Origin: a virus
Direction: 5' to 3' (one strand)
Length of the DNA: 39,730 nt
Virus record (IMG/VR): IMGVR_UViG_3300048694_000994
Location: 1-39,730 of that record
A model generated the notes under the pieces. That model ran no database searches, had not been told where the DNA came from, and worked only from the letters and a program-made list of their open reading frames with translations. Position numbers and translations under genes: made by a program. Below, piece after piece: positions 38,271 to 39,730 of this stretch (the stretch's first letter is position 1; every line of letters starts with the position of its first letter).

Positions 38271-39730
38271 GTCTTCCTGCCATCGGGCCGAATATCGATC
38301 CGGGGTACGCCCAACTGCCATGCAACCCCCAGATCATCGGAATCAATACGCATGGACATCTGCCGCCCGCGAATGCGAGTGTAGACTTCTTGCGTGTACT
38401 GCTCCACGGGAATGGTTGCCGTGCGGGTTACTGTCGGGGCTGCGCCATAGCCGTAAGGGGCACCGGGGAATGTCCGGGGCTTGACCGTCAGCGTGATGTA
38501 CGGAGCGTTCGACGTGGAGGAAGTGAAGTTGATATCCGGGATCATGCGCCAGACAAAACCGTAGTTATGCCCGTCACCAATGTCAAAATCCGAAGATCCC
38601 ACATAAGCTGCAATCGCCACGTTCGTTCCAGTGGAAGCATCATCCAACCCATACTCGTGGTACAGGATGCCGTTGGAAGCGTAGGGTGAAACTGTTGAAT
38701 AGGCGATGTGAGATGCAGCCGTAGAGCCGAGCGCTCCGCGAGTGCAGCCTGTAAGGTTGCTTCCATCATTGCCCGTATAGGTGATGGTTTCCGAGTCAAT
38801 GGTGACTGTACCGACATCCGGGTAGCTTGAAGCGTTGAGCAGTGAAACGGTTGTCACGGAGCTATTGATCGCGTTGTTCAAATAGCTCGTCTGGGTACTG
38901 ATCACGCCCATCGGGTATTGACGAAGCGGGCTATCAAGCCAAGCGGTGCGGTTCAAGGTGCCGTAGTACCAGACACGCTCAAGATAGTTATAGATTACGT
39001 AGCGGTCGTTGACCAAGGATTCGTTGGAGGGGTAGTGCCACCACACTTCGTTGTAACCCTCGTTGGTACCGCACACGATCTGCCACGCCTGATCTTGATT
39101 CAGATCACTGTACACATATTGACGAAGGCTGCATGGCAGCGTCTCCACCCGGCCTGAATACTGGTAGAACTTGTCGCAGCCCATCCAATAGGTAATGTTA
39201 TTTACCGTTATAGCCGAATTAGGCGAGATGATGGAGATGTTATCCATCAGAAGCTGAAAGCCCCAGACGTAAGGAGGCCCGAGGTACTGCATCGAGTAAA
39301 GTGCTGAATCCGACCAAATCAAGATTTCCTGCCGGGTGATCCGCCCGCAGACAAGATAGGACCCGTTTTGCAGTGGTTGTTCGCCAGACTGGTTAGTAGA
39401 AGTAGGGGTCCAGTCGTAGACGTTTTCCTGATCCGACCAGCGCACCAGCATCGGGTTGAAGTCTGCCGTGGTCGTGGTGCCGTAGGGGTTGGCCCCAAGA
39501 CAAATCACAAAGCGCTGCACATCAGAGGCAATCACTTGGTTGGTCTGGACCGGGACATCGGCACCCACATACCCCGCCGTGGTAGCAGCAGAAGAAAGCA
39601 GGATCGCCCGCGCCCATGTGGTCGTGTCGTTTGCCCAGTAGTACAAGGGTCCGCCGCGTGGTGCGAACACAAGGTCTTGGCCGAAGTTGTCTTGGCTCCA
39701 CAGCCGAAGTTGCAGACCCGCCGTGATGGC
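38267..39730 (-). CDS. P22 gp10-like tail accessory protein, partial
   Basis: At least 487 residues, with the 5' end beyond the window edge and the frame open to 39730. [22 protein letters not shown] and later [18 protein letters not shown]-type blades resemble the beta-propeller packaged-DNA stabilisation / tail accessory proteins of podoviruses (P22 gp10 type). It has an inserted Ig-like beta segment ([20 protein letters not shown]). It would join the portal and adaptor to the tail. A GTG at 39670 is internal, not the true start. Confidence 0.7.
   Translation of the reverse strand, partial: AITAGLQLRLWSQDNFGQDLVFAPRGGPLYYWANDTTTWARAILLSSAATTAGYVGADVPVQTNQVIASDVQRFVICLGANPYGTTTTADFNPMLVRWSDQENVYDWTPTSTNQSGEQPLQNGSYLVCGRITRQEILIWSDSALYSMQYLGPPYVWGFQLLMDNISIISPNSAITVNNITYWMGCDKFYQYSGRVETLPCSLRQYVYSDLNQDQAWQIVCGTNEGYNEVWWHYPSNESLVNDRYVIYNYLERVWYYGTLNRTAWLDSPLRQYPMGVISTQTSYLNNAINSSVTTVSLLNASSYPDVGTVTIDSETITYTGNDGSNLTGCTRGALGSTAASHIAYSTVSPYASNGILYHEYGLDDASTGTNVAIAAYVGSSDFDIGDGHNYGFVWRMIPDINFTSSTSNAPYITLTVKPRTFPGAPYGYGAAPTVTRTATIPVEQYTQEVYTRIRGRQMSMRIDSDDLGVAWQLGVPRIDIRPDGRKT

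Overview
The window looks like about 40 kb of a tailed bacteriophage genome, probably an environmental (freshwater-type) phage of a proteobacterium. No terminase, portal, capsid, integrase or host gene is visible, and the last gene runs off the right edge, so this is part of a larger genome. The large virion proteins (a lytic-transglycosylase ejection-type protein, a glutamine-rich structural protein and a P22 gp10-like accessory protein) suggest a short-tailed, podovirus-like particle. The only host hint is inferential: a leader element almost identical to the rRNA boxA antitermination signal of beta/gammaproteobacteria.

Layout. (1) 1-2372 is mostly non-coding control DNA: one small basic protein gene with a consensus sigma70 promoter and terminator, GT-rich low-complexity sequence, three copies of a repeat carrying a 22-bp perfect palindrome, an AT-rich iteron field, two families of short perfect palindromes scattered as probable operators, and a promoter-boxA-terminator unit of about 600 nt that folds into many hairpins and has no convincing protein gene. 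(2) 2373-16974 (+) is a long early operon of small, tightly coupled genes. It holds an alanine-repeat protein, Zn-finger proteins, a metallopeptidase-like hydrolase, two paralogous hexapeptide-repeat beta-helix proteins, a HicA-like protein, a MoxR ATPase/VWA-metallopeptidase pair, a VRR-NUC nuclease and a cassette of modular coiled-coil/Cys proteins that share pieces. (3) 16977-26907 (+) is the replication block: DNA polymerase I, a Cas4/RecB-like nuclease, an HNH nuclease, an SNF2-type helicase, a coiled-coil protein, an SSB-like protein and a primase-helicase. (4) After a strong terminator, 26984-39730 (-) holds five convergent structural genes.

The most striking locus is the DNA polymerase. 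It is a fractured gene. The N-terminal half (exonuclease plus part of the polymerase) ends in an N-intein with its own stop. A separate HNH homing-endonuclease gene follows in a second frame. A third frame, with its own ribosome-binding site and ATG, encodes a 26-residue C-intein followed by the catalytic polymerase half. All splicing residues are present, so the active polymerase (about 618 residues) should be built by protein trans-splicing. Split inteins with interleaved endonucleases are known from aquatic metagenomes. This instance, with a very short C-intein and an HNH enzyme inside the TGR...NLQN block of a phage PolA, deserves attention.

The second notable object is the candidate structured RNA at about 1636-2250. 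The early operon would be transcribed through its terminator if the boxA element recruits host antitermination factors.
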